Source: Austropuccinia psidii (taxonomy: Eukaryota > Basidiomycota > Pucciniomycetes > Pucciniales > Sphaerophragmiaceae). From it: a stretch of 64,000 nt of DNA. How positions within the stretch are numbered: the stretch's first letter is position 1; each line of letters starts with the position of its first letter. The notes beneath the pieces are model-generated. The model made no database searches and was not told the DNA's origin. It saw only the letters and a program-made list of their open reading frames with translations. The DNA lies in assembly GCA_023105745.1 (NCBI GenBank), contig JALGQZ010000013.1, positions 7,304,105 to 7,368,104 of the forward strand, written 5' to 3'. Both the position numbers and the translations under genes were made by a program. Positions 46,794 to 58,472 of the stretch are shown here, piece by piece.

Positions 46794-48347
46794 TTATCCA
46801 GGATTCATACCATTATTACTATTTGAACAAGCTTCAATTCCAATTAGAGAAGATATGCCTGGCCTCTGTATTGTGTGGTCTCCCTTTTTTGTCTTGGCCT
46901 CAATATCTGATATAATATTTTGGAGGCCAATTGGTTTCTTTCTACTTCTGAAATTTTATTTAAGTATATTTTGTTGGAATGACAATCTAAAGGTAAGTAA
47001 TGTGGGACATTGGTTAAATTAGAATTGTAGTCTAATTCTTCCCCATCTCTTTGTAGCATACAGTGAGCTCTATTCTTTTCAAGCTGGGTTTTTGCACCAA
47101 GGGTCATTGCTAGATGCAATTTGCCTTGTACACATGGTCAAAACTTCACTAGGCAATACTGCAACAAGTGTCTTTGGTTCTTTTCCCATGTCATAATTAT
47201 CCTCTAGATCTGAAGTGGGCTTGATATCAGTATATATTGCAGAGAAATTGCTGTTTTGAGGAAATAATTAACCTGCTGTTTTGAAACAAGCAGCTGTAAC
47301 ATAAATATGAAATTAATATTAGATTTTGATGTATGTCCAAAAAAAGAATAAGCACATGCATTATTCCTCCCTCTAGTGTTTTTGAAATTTAAGCTGCTCT
47401 GCAGCCTGGCCAAGTCTTGAGAGCTTTTTCATTTCTTTACCCCTTCCATTAACCCAATGTTCAAATAATAGGTTTAGTTGATTGGGATTTTTGATATTTA
47501 AACTGGGTTGGGTCTGGCTCCAATTGAAAATATGTTTGGAGATGATATCTGCTATGGCTGCATTCCAAGTGGAGTTATGGAAGGAGGTTCCCCATTGGAA
47601 GGTAATCCTCTTGAGGCCTACTAGCTGGTATTCCTTCTTACAAACTTGCTCTTTAACTATTGAGAATATCATGGCTTGGTTGAAATTCAGGTGGCTGCAA
47701 TTGTTGAGATATAGAGGTGATATCTTGTTTGACCAGAATTTTGTGCTCACTAATTGGATGATCTCTAAATCCATATTCAAATGTTTCCAAATGGGTCTTG
47801 ATGCGTTTAGCACATATTTTGACCAAAAAAATATGAAATTCCTCTTCATCCTTAGTAAGATTGGGCAGGAAGTTGTCTACAGATGGTGGCATACCCATTA
47901 AGAAGTAGATAAATTTGCACAAGTGGACTGATTCAGTGGATGCCTGACTTCAAAGATTGTTCTTGGTTACCAATCTTGTAATTTGGTTATTTCTTCCCTG
48001 CAAAGTTCTCTTATTAATTCTAGCCTTCTGTTGGTTCTCTTATTGTTGAATCTTGAATTCTGCTCCAACAACTACTGAGAAGCAAATCAGTGAGTAATTT
48101 TCAATCAGACTCTGGAAAGATACTCACCACCTGACATTATTTCCTCTTGTCCCTCCTGACTTGCATTATGTACACCTGCATCCTCTATTCCAAGTCTTTC
48201 CAAATGTTGAAGAAAGATGGATTGCTTTCCAGTAGAGTCAGTATGGATGCTTTTGTGGTTCTCTTCATCTGAGTCACCCTCTCTTGGGAGGGTTTGTGAT
48301 GGGGAACAAGAATTTTCTCTGTGGAATGTAGAGGAAGAGCCATCCAT
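46794..48347 (-). pseudogene. Gene B of element A, most complete copy (A3)
   Basis: Start at 48347: MDGSSSTFHRENSCSPSQTL, an acidic Ser-rich first exon of about 75 codons ending EEIMSGG before GTGAGT. An intron is followed by LLEQNSRFNNKRTNRRLELI and RELCREEITKLQDW, then another GT...AG gap. The main exon has MGMPPSVDNFLPNLTKDEEE, KTHLETFEYGFRDHPISEHK and LVKQDITSISQQLQPPEFQP (47660-47890). After a frame change, VGLKRITFQWGTSFHNSTWN follows, then IADIISKHIFNWSQ and WVNGRGKEMKKLSRLGQAAE (47400-47620). The 3' exon has TLGAKTQLEKNRAHCMLQRD and the stop is at 46794-46796. The splice donor used in A4 after HAYSF has mutated from GT to TT here. No known domain; shares a W...WN...KH...W..G core with gene C. 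Confidence 0.65.
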
Positions 48348-49015
48348 TGCATTGGAAGAAATGGTTGAATTAATCTAAACAAGTTGAGAAGAATTCAAGC
48401 AAATGAGGTATTTATACAATGAATAGCAAATGCCTATATCAATGAAAGAAAATAATGCTTTGGTTTGAATGAAGGAAAGAATCTTTAAGCTTTGTTAGGA
48501 TAGCAAACGGTGAAAGAGATGTGGCCCTTCAGTCACCTATCCATGACTGTCAATGTTTGAAAGAAAGGGGTAAGAAACTTTCAAAATATATGAGGTAATG
48601 AGTGGCAGCCAACTGAATCACTTACTGATGAAAGTAGCGATACCAGACAGAGTGTAGCCTGATTGATTCCAAAGGTTCCAGGAGGATTTTTGAGGCTTGC
48701 AGCATGACCCAAAACTCACCAGGGAGAATCAGGCTTCAAGTGCTGGCACTTGATTTTTCAAGTCAAGGAGGTGTAAGTCTCAATTCTCTCTCCTTTAAAT
48801 CCGTTGAAAGTCCTATTTCAGGGTTAAGGAACATTCAATTCAAACTCATATAAGCTATTGAAAAATTGAAATAATCTGATACATGTAATATATATGTTGC
48901 AATGGCTTAGATGCTATTACTGGAGATCATTTAAGCACTTAATTTCAATTACTCAAATTAACATCATTTTAAAATAAGATAAATAAATCCTGAACTTTTT
49001 GAAGAATTCCTCATT
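48348..49015. other. Upstream of gene B (A3), no gene
   Basis: About 670 bp, slightly richer in G+C than its surroundings, presumably including the gene B promoter (ATTTATACAAT at about 48408). No further feature. Confidence 0.4.
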
Positions 49016-49600
49016 GGTATCAAATAAACTCTACATTTCTATGAAGGAAATCCCAAATTAAGACAAAAAGAATTTCCTGTTGGTACAAAAAATTCTTTAT
49101 TCCAGAAAAAACCAATGCACATTGGTATTGAATCAATCCCACATTTTTATAAAGATAATTGACCTATTGGAGAAAAAGACAAAGCCTTGTTCATATCAAA
49201 AAATTCCCATTTTGAAGAAAGAACATCCCTAATTCAGCATAAGAAGGCACATGAGGACTGAAGAAATCCCACATTTTTATCAAGATAATTTCCCTATTGG
49301 AGCAAAAGAAGAATCCTTGTTTGTATCAAAAAAATCCCTAATCCAGAAAAAGAAGGAGGCACATGAGGACTGAAGAAATGCCAAATTTTTATCAAGATAA
49401 TTGACCTATTGGAGAAAAAGAAAAAGCCTTAATGGTACCAAAAAATTTCCATTTGGGAAAAATAAAATTCCTCATTCAGAAAAAGAAGGAGGCACATGAG
49501 GACTGAAGAGATCCTGCATTTTTATCAAGATAATTTCTCTATTGGAGCAAAAGCACAAGCCTTGTTGGTTTCAAAAAGTTCCCATTCTAAAAGAGGAGGT
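49016..49600. repeat. Tandem repeat array, about 110-133 bp units
   Basis: The phrase CACATGAGGACTGAAGA recurs at 49250, 49360 and 49493, each followed by TTTTTATCAAGATAAT and CTATTGGAG. Earlier diverged units (TTTTTATAAAGATAATTGAC at about 49145) give four to five units in all. Spacings are 110 and 133 bp. Not coding in any frame. Confidence 0.75.
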
Positions 49601-49834
49601 TTCCAGATGCAACAAAAAGAAAGTAAATTGTCCTTCATTTTTTGAAGAATTATTTTCCAAAACACAAATAAATTCTTCCATAAGTGAATCGATAAAGATC
49701 CATTTTGACAAGATTAATTTGCTAATGCAGAAAAAAAAGACATTGGTACTAAATAATTTCTGCATTTTTATTTCAGTGATGAAGCCAAAAATATTCTCTT
49801 GGTATTGAGAAAACCCTGCCATTTAAAAAAAATG
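49601..49834. other. Spacer between tandem arrays
   Basis: Overlapping plus and minus frames (about 85 codons each) show no motif and are probably fortuitous. Confidence 0.3.
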
Positions 49835-51110
49835 ATTTTCTGATTTTTCTGATTAATCTACCAACTTCATAATTACTATATTGATTTGAAACAGATTTAT
49901 TCATCTTATACTCAATTTATCAATTTAATTGGATAATTAATTTAACAATTTCATGATTAATATGTTGATTTCAGAATTATTTAATTAATTTTATGATCAA
50001 TGTATTAAGTGTATAACCAGTTGATTAATTTTATATTGGATCTATTAATTTTAAAATTGATTGATTAATTTTAGAATCAACTTGTTACTCTTTTGATAAA
50101 TTAATTTATTTTATATTTGATTTATAATTTTAGAATTAAATTACTGATTTTATGAATGATTTTTTAATTTTATGATTGATTTACTAATCTTAAGATTGTT
50201 TGATGAATTTCTCAATTTTACAATTCATATATTAATTTTTTGTTTGATTGAATAATTTGATAATCAACTCATTAAGTTCATAATTAATTGATTAATTTTA
50301 TATCTAATTTATTAATTTTGAAAAAAAATTATTTCATAATTGACTTATTAATCCTAGAGCCAATTTGTTAATTTTGTAATTAATTTAATAATTTTACAAT
50401 TAATTTATTAGTTTTATAAGTGATTTATTAATTTTATAATTAATGTAAAAGTTTTATACTGAATTTTGAAATTCTATAATGAATTTAGTACTAGTAGAGT
50501 CAATTTATTCATTTTATAATTAATTTTTTGATTTTGTATGTAATTAATTTACTAATTTTCTAATTAAATTAGGGATTTTGTTACTTTTAGAATTAATTTC
50601 TTAACTCTTGAATTGAAAGTAATTTCTTCATTTTGGAATTATTTTCTTAATTTTATAATTAATTTGTGAATTTTACAATTGATTATTTAAATTCATAATT
50701 AATTTGGAAATTTTCTAGTTTTATAGTCAGTTTATTACTTTTCTAATGAATTTAAAACTTTTGTGATCAATTTATTGATTTTATGACTAATTCAATAATT
50801 TGAAGACTAATTTATAAATTTTCAATTATGTAATTAAATTATTAATTTTATGATTAACTTATTTATTTTATAATTAATTTTCACATTTTATAATTAGTTT
50901 ATTAATTTTATAGTTAATTTATTGAATATCTAATTAATTTCCCAATTTCACAATTAATTTATCAATTTATAAGCATTATTATTGGTATATTTATCATGCA
51001 GAGAATTTCTCAATCTTATAATTAGTTGATGAAATGTCTAATTAATTTTTGAATTTTAATTTCAATTGATAACTCTATAGTTATTTTATCAATTTCAAAA
51101 GAAGAAAGTA
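49835..51110. repeat. Minisatellite of 20-bp units, consensus TATTAATTTTATAATTAATT
   Basis: About 1.27 kb, roughly 60 degenerate copies with a regular 20-bp step. In 50360-50480, for example, successive units differ by one to five bases. It lies across the geometric axis of the inverted repeat. It is almost pure A/T and would melt easily. Confidence 0.8.
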
Positions 51111-51298
51111 ATTTAATAGGAATATAATTTTGAAGTGGAGGCTAATCTAGTTACAATTTGAGTATAATCATTTACACTAAAATTAGATATTTTCTCCTCA
51201 TCTAATTTTTCTATGACTGCTGTATAATATTTGTACCCCATGCAAACCATATAGGGGCATAATTGGCTTCTATCTTTGCAAAATCAAAGATGCTCAAA

Positions 51299-51306
51299 TA
51301 TAAATA
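51299..51306 (+). promoter_or_regulatory. Candidate TATA box of element A tnp2 (A4)
   Basis: TATAAATA sits about 130 bp before the aligned ATG at 51431. The A2 copy has GATAAATAAA at the equivalent place. Confidence 0.45.
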
Positions 51307-51430
51307 AAGCTATGTTTGCATCCACTTGAAAGCTCTTTTGAGTTCACTCAGCCCCCAAACACTTTCCTCATAACCACACTACTCCATTTCAATTTCTTGG
51401 GCCCTTTTTGTCCATTCCCCACAAAATTTC

Positions 51431-53430
51431 ATGGTGCAAAAAATGGGCCACCCTAAAACAATTTGCACTTGTCACAAGCTTGGCTGGTACAATCAATATT
51501 ATGAAGATTTGAACAATATTGTTCAGCATGGAAGACCTATGTCTGACCCAGCTTGGAACTACTAAAACTGAGGAGACCCCAGCCTTTGGTTGATCAGATG
51601 TTTTTAGCCCAAAATAGTGAAAATGTAAGGACTCTTTTCCTCATTACTTAAATCTAATTTTCCACAATCTTTTGGCGCAGCCAACACATATAACCCCTGG
51701 ATGCTCTCAAATTGAACAGATATGTTGTCAGAATAATGAAAGAAATTTACTTTTTGATACCCAAAAATATGAAAACAAGACCTTTAAATTCATTGACTCT
51801 CATGCTCTTAAAGGTTTGGTTCAAAGCTTCCAGGCTATACCTCAAAAATGGAATGTCCAGAGATAGTATCAAAGAATTTCTTCTATCAGAAATGGAAAAG
51901 ATAACTAACCTTGGAGAGAAATTCAATTTTGATGGATTATCTATTGCTAAATAAATTCCACTTTTGATTGAAACTATTTTGGTTCAGCTGGGCATATCCA
52001 TGGACTTTGAAAAAATAAAAAAATGCTCACAATACCCATAATTCTCAAACAGACCCTAAGGTTATTTCTGATATTAGGCACACATTCAAATCTTCCCCAC
52101 ATAGTAAACAAGCATTTACAAATAGAACAGGTAATTTGATATTTAACTTATATGTAGATTGGTTCAATCCATCCAGTAACAAAGGGGCTGCAAAATCCAT
52201 TTCAATTGGGTCAATTCTTCTCACTTGTTTGAATCTTCCTCCAAGTGAACGTCACAAAGAGAAGAACATGTTTTTGTATGCAATAATTCCTGGTCCCAAA
52301 GAGCAATCTCTTGATCAAATGAATTCAATCTTGGAGCCTCTTGTGATTGAGCTTCAAATGTTATGGAGTGATATTTGGTCTTCCAATACCCACAACTTTC
52401 CACAGGTTAGACTTATTAGAGTGGCTTTGTAAGCTTTAATAGCAGATCTTCCTGCTCTATGTAAAGTGGCTGGATTTGCCCCTCATTCAACCACTCCATT
52501 TTGCTCCTTTTGTAATATTACAAGGGTGGACATCAATGAAATAGATATTTCAAAATTTGAACCAAGGACACATGAAAATCATATTTCCAAGGCAAATGAA
52601 AGGCTCCAACTTCAAACCAAAAAGGAACAAGATGAATTTGTAAAATCACATGATGTCCGGTGGAGTATTCTAAATAAGCTAGATTACTGGGGACCAATTG
52701 ACTTTTGTGGCATAGATATTATGCATTGGTTGATTTTAGGGGATATCAAAGACTATTGCATATCCTTCCTCAAGGTGGGATTGGCTGGTCACAAGTTAGA
52801 GCTTCAAAGGAAAAAGCAAGTTTTTTTGGAAGACTCAAATCCATCCAAATATCCTTTTTGTTTATTGGGGCGTCCAAGAAAAAGGAAAAATGAAAATGAC
52901 AATGATTCTGACAAAATAAGTAGACCCAAGAAACAAAACCTTACAAAAGCTAGCCTTGCCCACATTTGACCTCCTACATCCCAAAGGCACAAAGGCTCTA
53001 GTGAAGCCTCCAGGACCAAAAGTGATCAGACTGCAAAAAGCAACAGAACTTCAAACTGCAGGTATTCCCTTAGATCCCAGACAACCACTTCTACAGTACT
53101 CAACTTATTACCTTTTACACATGGTAGTGATTCATTGGTTCCTTCTGATTTATCTTCTGATGATAATAAGTATTTAAATCCAATGGGGGATGAAACTGCA
53201 AGATTAAAAAAAGAAAAATTAGAGGTACTTCAAAAAGTCATCAATCAAACAAAAGTCCCATCATGGTTTTCTCATCTTCCCAGAAAATTTTGTTTCAAAA
53301 ACTTTGAGACACTCAAAGCAGCAGAGTGGCATATTGATAATATTTTCTCATTAGTTGGAGGTGATCCCAACATATGGTAGCTAATAATCAAACCTTTCAA
53401 GAAGCTTGAAAATAATGAAATAGAAAAAGA
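51431..53430 (+). pseudogene. Element A tnp2 transposase (A4)
   Basis: Start ATG at 51431 or the in-frame one at 51443. The N-terminus MGHPKTICTCHKLGWYNQYY carries a Cys/His cluster. An intron lies at 51625-51680 (GTAAGG...CAG). Then come CCQNNERNLLFDTQKYENKT and KFIDSHALKGLVQSF, decayed sequence to 52130, then IFNLYVDWFNPSSNKGAAKS (52137 on) with a candidate catalytic Asp. LNLPPSERHKEKNMFLYAII and PGPKEQ follow. After a stop, LIADLPALCKVAGFAPHSTT and PFCSFC (about 52438-52515) give a second Asp and Cys pair. Then VRWSILNKLDYWGPIDF, IDIMHWLI, a basic RPRKRK linker (52871-52890), and KVPSWFSHLPRKF...LKAAEWHID (53250-53340). The C-terminal third, present in A1, is deleted between about 53380 and 53440. 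Confidence 0.75.
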
Positions 53431-53439
53431 CCCTTTCCA

Positions 53440-54332
53440 TCCTTTTCCAGATCTCAATTGTTCTATTCTATTGGAGGCCTCAAGAGGATTACCTTCCAAT
53501 GGGGAACCTCATTCAATAACTCTGCTTGGAATGCATCCATAGCCGACATTATCTCCAAACATTTTTTCAATTGGAGCCAGACTCAACCCAGCTTAATCAT
53601 CAACAATCCTGATCAACTAAGCCTATTAATTGAACGTTGGGTCAATGGAAGGGGTAAAGAAATGAAAAAGCTTTCAAAACTTGGCCAGGCTGCAGAGGAG
53701 GTTAACTTTCAAAAAGCTAAGAAATCCAAAAACACTAGAGGGAGGCAGAATGCACATGCTTATTCTTTTGTTAGACATACACCAAACTCTAATATCACTT
53801 TTATATTCAGGTTGCAGCGGCCTGTTTCAAAATAGCACATCAATTATTCCTTCAAAACAACAATTTCTCTGCAATATATACTGATATAAAAGCAACTTCA
53901 GATTTAGAGGATAATTCTGACTTGGGCAAAGCGGCAAAAAGACTTGTTGGAGTTTGGCATAGTGAAGCTTTGACCTTGTGTACAAGGCAATTGGATCTAG
54001 CAATGACCCTTGGTGCCAAAACCCAGCTTGAAAAGAATAGAGCTCAACGTATGCTTCATAGGGATGGAGAGAAATTAGACTATAATTCTGATTTAACTAA
54101 TGTACCACATTGCTTACCTTTAGATTGTTATTCCACAATATACTTAAACACAATTTCAGAAGTTGAAAGAAACCACTTACTGGTAAAAGAACCGATTGGA
54201 CTCCAAAATATTTTATTAGAGATTGAGGCCAAGACAAAAAGGGGACGTCACATCATACAGAGGCCAGGAAGATCTTCTCTCAGTGGAATTGAAGCTGGTT
54301 CAAGTAGTCATAATCGTATGAAACCTGAATAA
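53440..54332 (+). pseudogene. Gene B of element A, 3' part (A4)
   Basis: Exon 1 from about 53440 contains GLKRITFQWGTSFNNSAWNA, IADIISKHFFNWSQ and WVNGRGKEMKKLSKLGQAAE. A 41-nt intron (53770-53810, GTTAGA...TTCAG) restores the frame into VAAACFKIAHQLFLQNNNFS. It continues through LTLCTRQLDLAMTLGAKTQL, MLHRDGEKLDYNSDL, LPLDCYSTIYLNTISEVERN and GLQNILLEIEAKTKRGRH to the stop ending at 54332. One in-frame TAG-free reading runs across both exons, so this half is intact, but the 5' half seen in A3 is missing and a tnp2 remnant abuts it. Unknown function. Confidence 0.65.
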
Positions 54333-54963
54333 TGTTTATCTCGTAGTCCTTTTTTGTATCCAAGCTTAGAGTTTTGTAATAGATGTATTTGGAAATATAA
54401 TTAGAGATAAATTATTTTAACAATTCACCAATTGAGTGAATTAATAAACAAGTCAAAAGATGCCTTTCAAAATCATGACTGGCAGTCATAAAATTAATAT
54501 TTTTGTAGTGTATTTGAGAGCTGAAGTGTCCTATATGTTTGCCAAGCTTAGAGTTTAGTAATAAATGTAGTTCAAAAGAAAACATGTTTAAAATATTTTA
54601 AAAAGTCACCCATTGTGAGAATTTATAATTTAGCCACAATGTGGGTTTTCACAATTATGACCATCAGTCATAAATTTTTTATTTATTTAATGTTTTCAAA
54701 GCTGAACTGTGCTTATAGGATCTCAAAATTATTTAATATATAAGCCTCTTATTTATTACTGCTTTGGTTTTCAATTGTCCCCAAGTTATTATATATTGAG
54801 CAATGCTCAAACAAAACTATAGACATTTATCAAAAGTCATCATTATATATGCCTTCCCAAAATCCTACATTCCATAATAGTCCAATCTGTCTTGAAAACT
54901 GTAAAGAATGCCCACCTCCTATTTTTTCAATTTCATATCAAAAATAAATTTATAAACTTATTT
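54333..54963. repeat. Gene B to gene C spacer: two repeat units with ATGAC/GTCAT palindromes
   Basis: Two similar units of about 180 bp start with CCAAGCTTAGAGTTT at about 54360 and with GCCAAGCTTAGAGTTTAGTA at about 54541. Each contains a palindrome: ATGACTGGCAGTCAT (54475-54489) and TTATGACCATCAGTCATAA (54655-54673). Similar units flank tnp2 in A2, hinting at transposase-binding or transcription-termination sites. Confidence 0.6.
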
Positions 54964-57900
54964 ATGATAATTAACCCTCAGTCAATTTCAGATAATCACT
55001 GCTCCAAAATGGATCCATTACTTGAAATAGAGCCAAAGCAAGTTGAAAAATTGGAATTCATATCCAAAATCTCCAAATTTCTTCCTTCTCTCAAGCTTGC
55101 TACCTGCAATACTCACTTTCTTGAATATGCAAGAAAAAAAATTCAAGAGGTCTCCAAAAAAACTTGAAGATGATCTGTATCATATGTTTTTCCAGCTTTT
55201 GCCCATATGGAGCCATTTTTAATTAGAATTCAAATCATAACTTAGGTGTACAGCTAGGTGGATCATTACCCCCTGAAGCCAAGGTTGTTATTTCAGCATC
55301 CTCCCAAACATCAATAAAGAGGTATTTCATATCTTCTCCTAGTATGAGTAATAAAAAGGCCAAAATTCATCAAAGTATAAAGAAAAAGAATCAAGAAGTA
55401 TGTCTCAATATTTTATTTAGGCTTTACTCAAAGATTAAACTATATTCCCTGAATCATTTCTTTCTTAGAAATTGGAATGCAATTATGATACTGAGAAATC
55501 ACACCCACAAAACCAGTCAGATTCTCAAAATGTAGAACCAGGACTATTCCAACCTCAAAATGATTTTGAAAAAGCCCTATCCACGTCAAATTCCAGCCCT
55601 GAATTTAATAGTATTTCTCAAAATTATCAATCAAATATACTAAGTTTTCCAGCTTCCACCATGAGAAAAAAAGCAAAATCAAAAATAGAGGAGCCCTTGA
55701 TACAACCTACATCTACCAAACACTCAAAAGAAAAACCTAATTCCAATTTCATACTTCTAGATAACAACCCATCAACCTCAAAAGTGCAGCAAACCAGTAA
55801 TGAATAGCCTTCAGCATCTCAAAAGAAGAAAAGGCTTCCTCAATCTGGATTATTCAATCCCATTCACTCAGATCACTTTGAAGAAGAAATCAGCCATTAT
55901 CAGCCACTTTCAGTATCCTCATGGTAGAAATGCCAGGTTAATGTTGAAACTCTAGTAAGAGAACAACAACAGGAAATTCCCCAAAGGCCATTTTCTACCA
56001 AACTACCCAAAGGAATACACTTTCAAAGTATTGGATCTCTTAGCATTACCAAATAGCTAGTGGATTTGGATAAATCTGGTAAGTACAAAAGACATTCATT
56101 CATGTTTCTTTGGGAACATTGATATTTACTTGCTTTTTTCAGGATTAGATATCTCTTCACCAAAGAAATATGATCCTCTCAATGATCCTGATGCTTGAAA
56201 TGTCCCTATCTTTACGTTGGATTCTACAATTTCAATGCAAAAAATTTCCAAATCACACCACCCCTCTTTCAACTGGCACAATCCCTCTTTGTCCCTAATC
56301 TTCAAGAGGAACAGTTCTGGGCCAATCTAATACTGGAGTCAATATCAGTTTCTGCACAAGATCTCATACATCCTGAAAAGTTTGAAATAATGAAATCAAC
56401 AGAAGATGATCCCTTGTTAGTTCAAAGATTCAGCCTGGAATTTCTAGTGTCCTGCCTCAGCACAAGACCATCCCATTCAGCTCAAATTGAAAATACCCTT
56501 GATGAAAAGGAGGAAAACCAGCCAATTCATTATGGAATGAATAGCTTAATATCTTTCAATGATTCCATTTTACATCTTATGATCTCATATGTCCTGATAC
56601 ATTCAAAAGTTCTTCCAGTCAATATTCCTGATGGATTTGTGCTCACTCATAAAAGGTCCAAAGAACACCTTAAGACCTTATCAGAGCTACAATCAAAAAT
56701 AGGCTTAGTTAAGCCCTGCTATCATATTTTAGTTTCATTTCTTGCTTCTGGGGTAAGAGGCTTGATGGTTTGCTCAAGAGATTGGAGAAAAAGCTCAGCT
56801 AAAGGAGCATTGCAGATGATTGAAATTACTGATAGTGTTATTGCAAAGGAAAGGCCTTATGAGCCTATTTGGAAGAGAACAAATGCATATATTTTGGATA
56901 TTTTTAACAAGGCATTTTTCTCAAAAACCAATGAATTTCTTCCCACTGCTCCAAAAAAATTGGAAGTGGCCAAATGTTTAGTATTGGACTTCAGTGAGGC
57001 ATGGCTTGAAAAAAATACCATAGATGGAAAACCTGTACTAGATCTCCCTGATAAAGCCAATATAAACACCTTATTAATTTAATCAGTCTTTTCTGTAATT
57101 TAATTTTCTTCTTTCAAAAAAGGGTGATTTTTATTCAAATCATGTTTGAGTGTGCTAAGATTACTTTGCTTCACCTGATACCTCATTGCTTACTTTCCCA
57201 AATAAGCTCCTTTTACAAAAGATAGCTTTTTTCAGGCTCATTCAAACTGTAAGAAATGACTACAGGGCTCCAGAATCCTCTCATTTATGATAAATAGGAG
57301 CCTTTCTCTTGATTCTTCCACCTATACCCAGAAATCTGACTTTAATTAACCTGTTTTACTATGCCTAAAGCTTCCCATTACTTTTTGGAAACCTCTATAC
57401 CCCAATCAAACAGGACTATCAACAAGATATTACATCCCATCATCCCACTACCTACCAGTGCAATATCAAGATCCATACATCAATTATGCTGGTTGATCAT
57501 GGAAATCAACTATTTCCAATCTCCATCTGATATAAATAGTTGGAAATCTCTTCCATCAGAAGAAAGTCTCAAAATTGTTGAGAACTTACCCTTTTCTTGC
57601 ACTGATAATCCCATTACAAATCCCCATAATCACAGCTTGGGAGAGGATAGACCGTCTATAAACCCAAGAATATTAATCTCACCAATGTTCAAAACTATGT
57701 TTCTAGAGGATCTCTTCAAATCAGGCTTCCCAATGTCAACCTTTGCTTGGAATCAATGTTGGGCATCAAAATGGAATCAAATATTTGCAAAATTTGTTCT
57801 CAAGCACTGGAGCTATGGACACCAACAAGGAGAATTGAAAATATTCTGGATAAATTCAAAGGACAATGCACATATCAATAATTCTTCAATACTAATGTGC

Positions 57901-58463
57901 TGGGTCAGAGGGAAACAAGAGGATCTTAAGAATGATAAATTGGTTCCTGAAGCACTTTCAAAAAAAGCCAGTCAGAAGCAGAAATCAAGGTGGTGTAAAA
58001 GAGTATGTTTTTATTTTATTTGTGATTGATTTTTACACCAATTGATGTTATTTAATATTCAGTTATCATCAAATTGCTCAGAGACATTACTATCATTGAA
58101 GACCAATCAAGATGAAGCTCTTATATTTGATGAGCCACAATGCTGCTCTGATACTAAAGATGAAAATGGATCATTAATAAAACTAAAGTCCCCTTGGAGG
58201 TCAGATTTATTCTCAAAGTTAGCAAGTCAATTAGATTCCTTATTAATTCAAAAGCAAATTCAATAGAATTCCAAATGCCTTGGAAAGTAGAAGAGTACAA
58301 ATTGGTATTTTTGAGAAAGAAACCAAAGTTCCAATTGGACTTCCAGAAAATCTTTATTCAAATGATTATATTTCCAAGCTTACTAATGATGAGAAGCTAA
58401 TGTTACAATCAAAGCCATGTATAGATAGATATTCATCATTTACTTCAACTATCTGAAACCTAA
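54964..58463 (+). pseudogene. Gene C of element A (A4)
   Basis: Start MIINPQSISDNHCSKMDP (54964; the inner ATG at 55009 is an alternative). LEFISKISKFLPSLKLATCN follows, with a one-base frameshift near 55150. A Ser/Asn/Pro linker with GLFQPQNDFEKALSTSNSSP lies at 55530 on. PQSGLFNPIHSDHFEEEISH is followed by four in-frame stops (55805, 55926, 56055, 56198 regions). A GTAAGT...TTTCAG intron ends at about 56142. The longest frame (56195-57082) has FQLAQSLFVPNLQEEQFWAN, DGFVLTHKRSKEHLKTL, LASGVRGLMVCSRDWRKSSA and LVLDFSEAWLEKN. The last large exon (57361-58003) holds INSWKSLPSEESLKIVENLP and FAWNQCWASKWNQIFAKFVL before GTATGT. The terminal exon has DENGSLIKLKSPWRSDLF and HHLLQLSET, stop 58461-58463. 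No known domain. Confidence 0.7.
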
Positions 58464-58472
58464 AAAAATAAT

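Larger units (their letters stand above)
37526..47850 (+). repeat. Left arm of giant inverted repeat (contains element A copy A3)
   Basis: Position 37526 pairs with 64000, and pairing is base-for-base at the window edge (TAATAAAATTC against GAATTTTATTA). Paired coordinates sum to 101526 at the outside, 101492-101474 in the SNF2 gene, 101415 in gene C and about 101110 in gene B, so indels between arms are small. Sampled 80-bp blocks of the outer 5.7 kb differ at about 2 positions. The inner part is visibly more diverged. The left limit at 37526 is set only by the end of the window on the other side. Confidence 0.9.
37526..48347 (-). mobile_element. Element A copy A3
   Basis: Gene B (48347-46794, minus), gene C (46105-43007, minus) and the convergent SNF2 gene (40430-42997, plus) lie in the same arrangement as A4 but mirrored. 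No tnp2 is seen upstream of gene B in this copy. Element termini were not identified; the outer limit could lie left of 37526. Confidence 0.7.

Noticed and set aside
55800..56200. RIP- or deamination-type origin of the stops in gene C (A4)
   Set aside because: Comparing the four stop positions with A1 and A3 gave one clean G-to-A change (TGG to TGA), while the others need A-to-T, T-to-A or two changes. There is no consistent C-to-T or G-to-A pattern.
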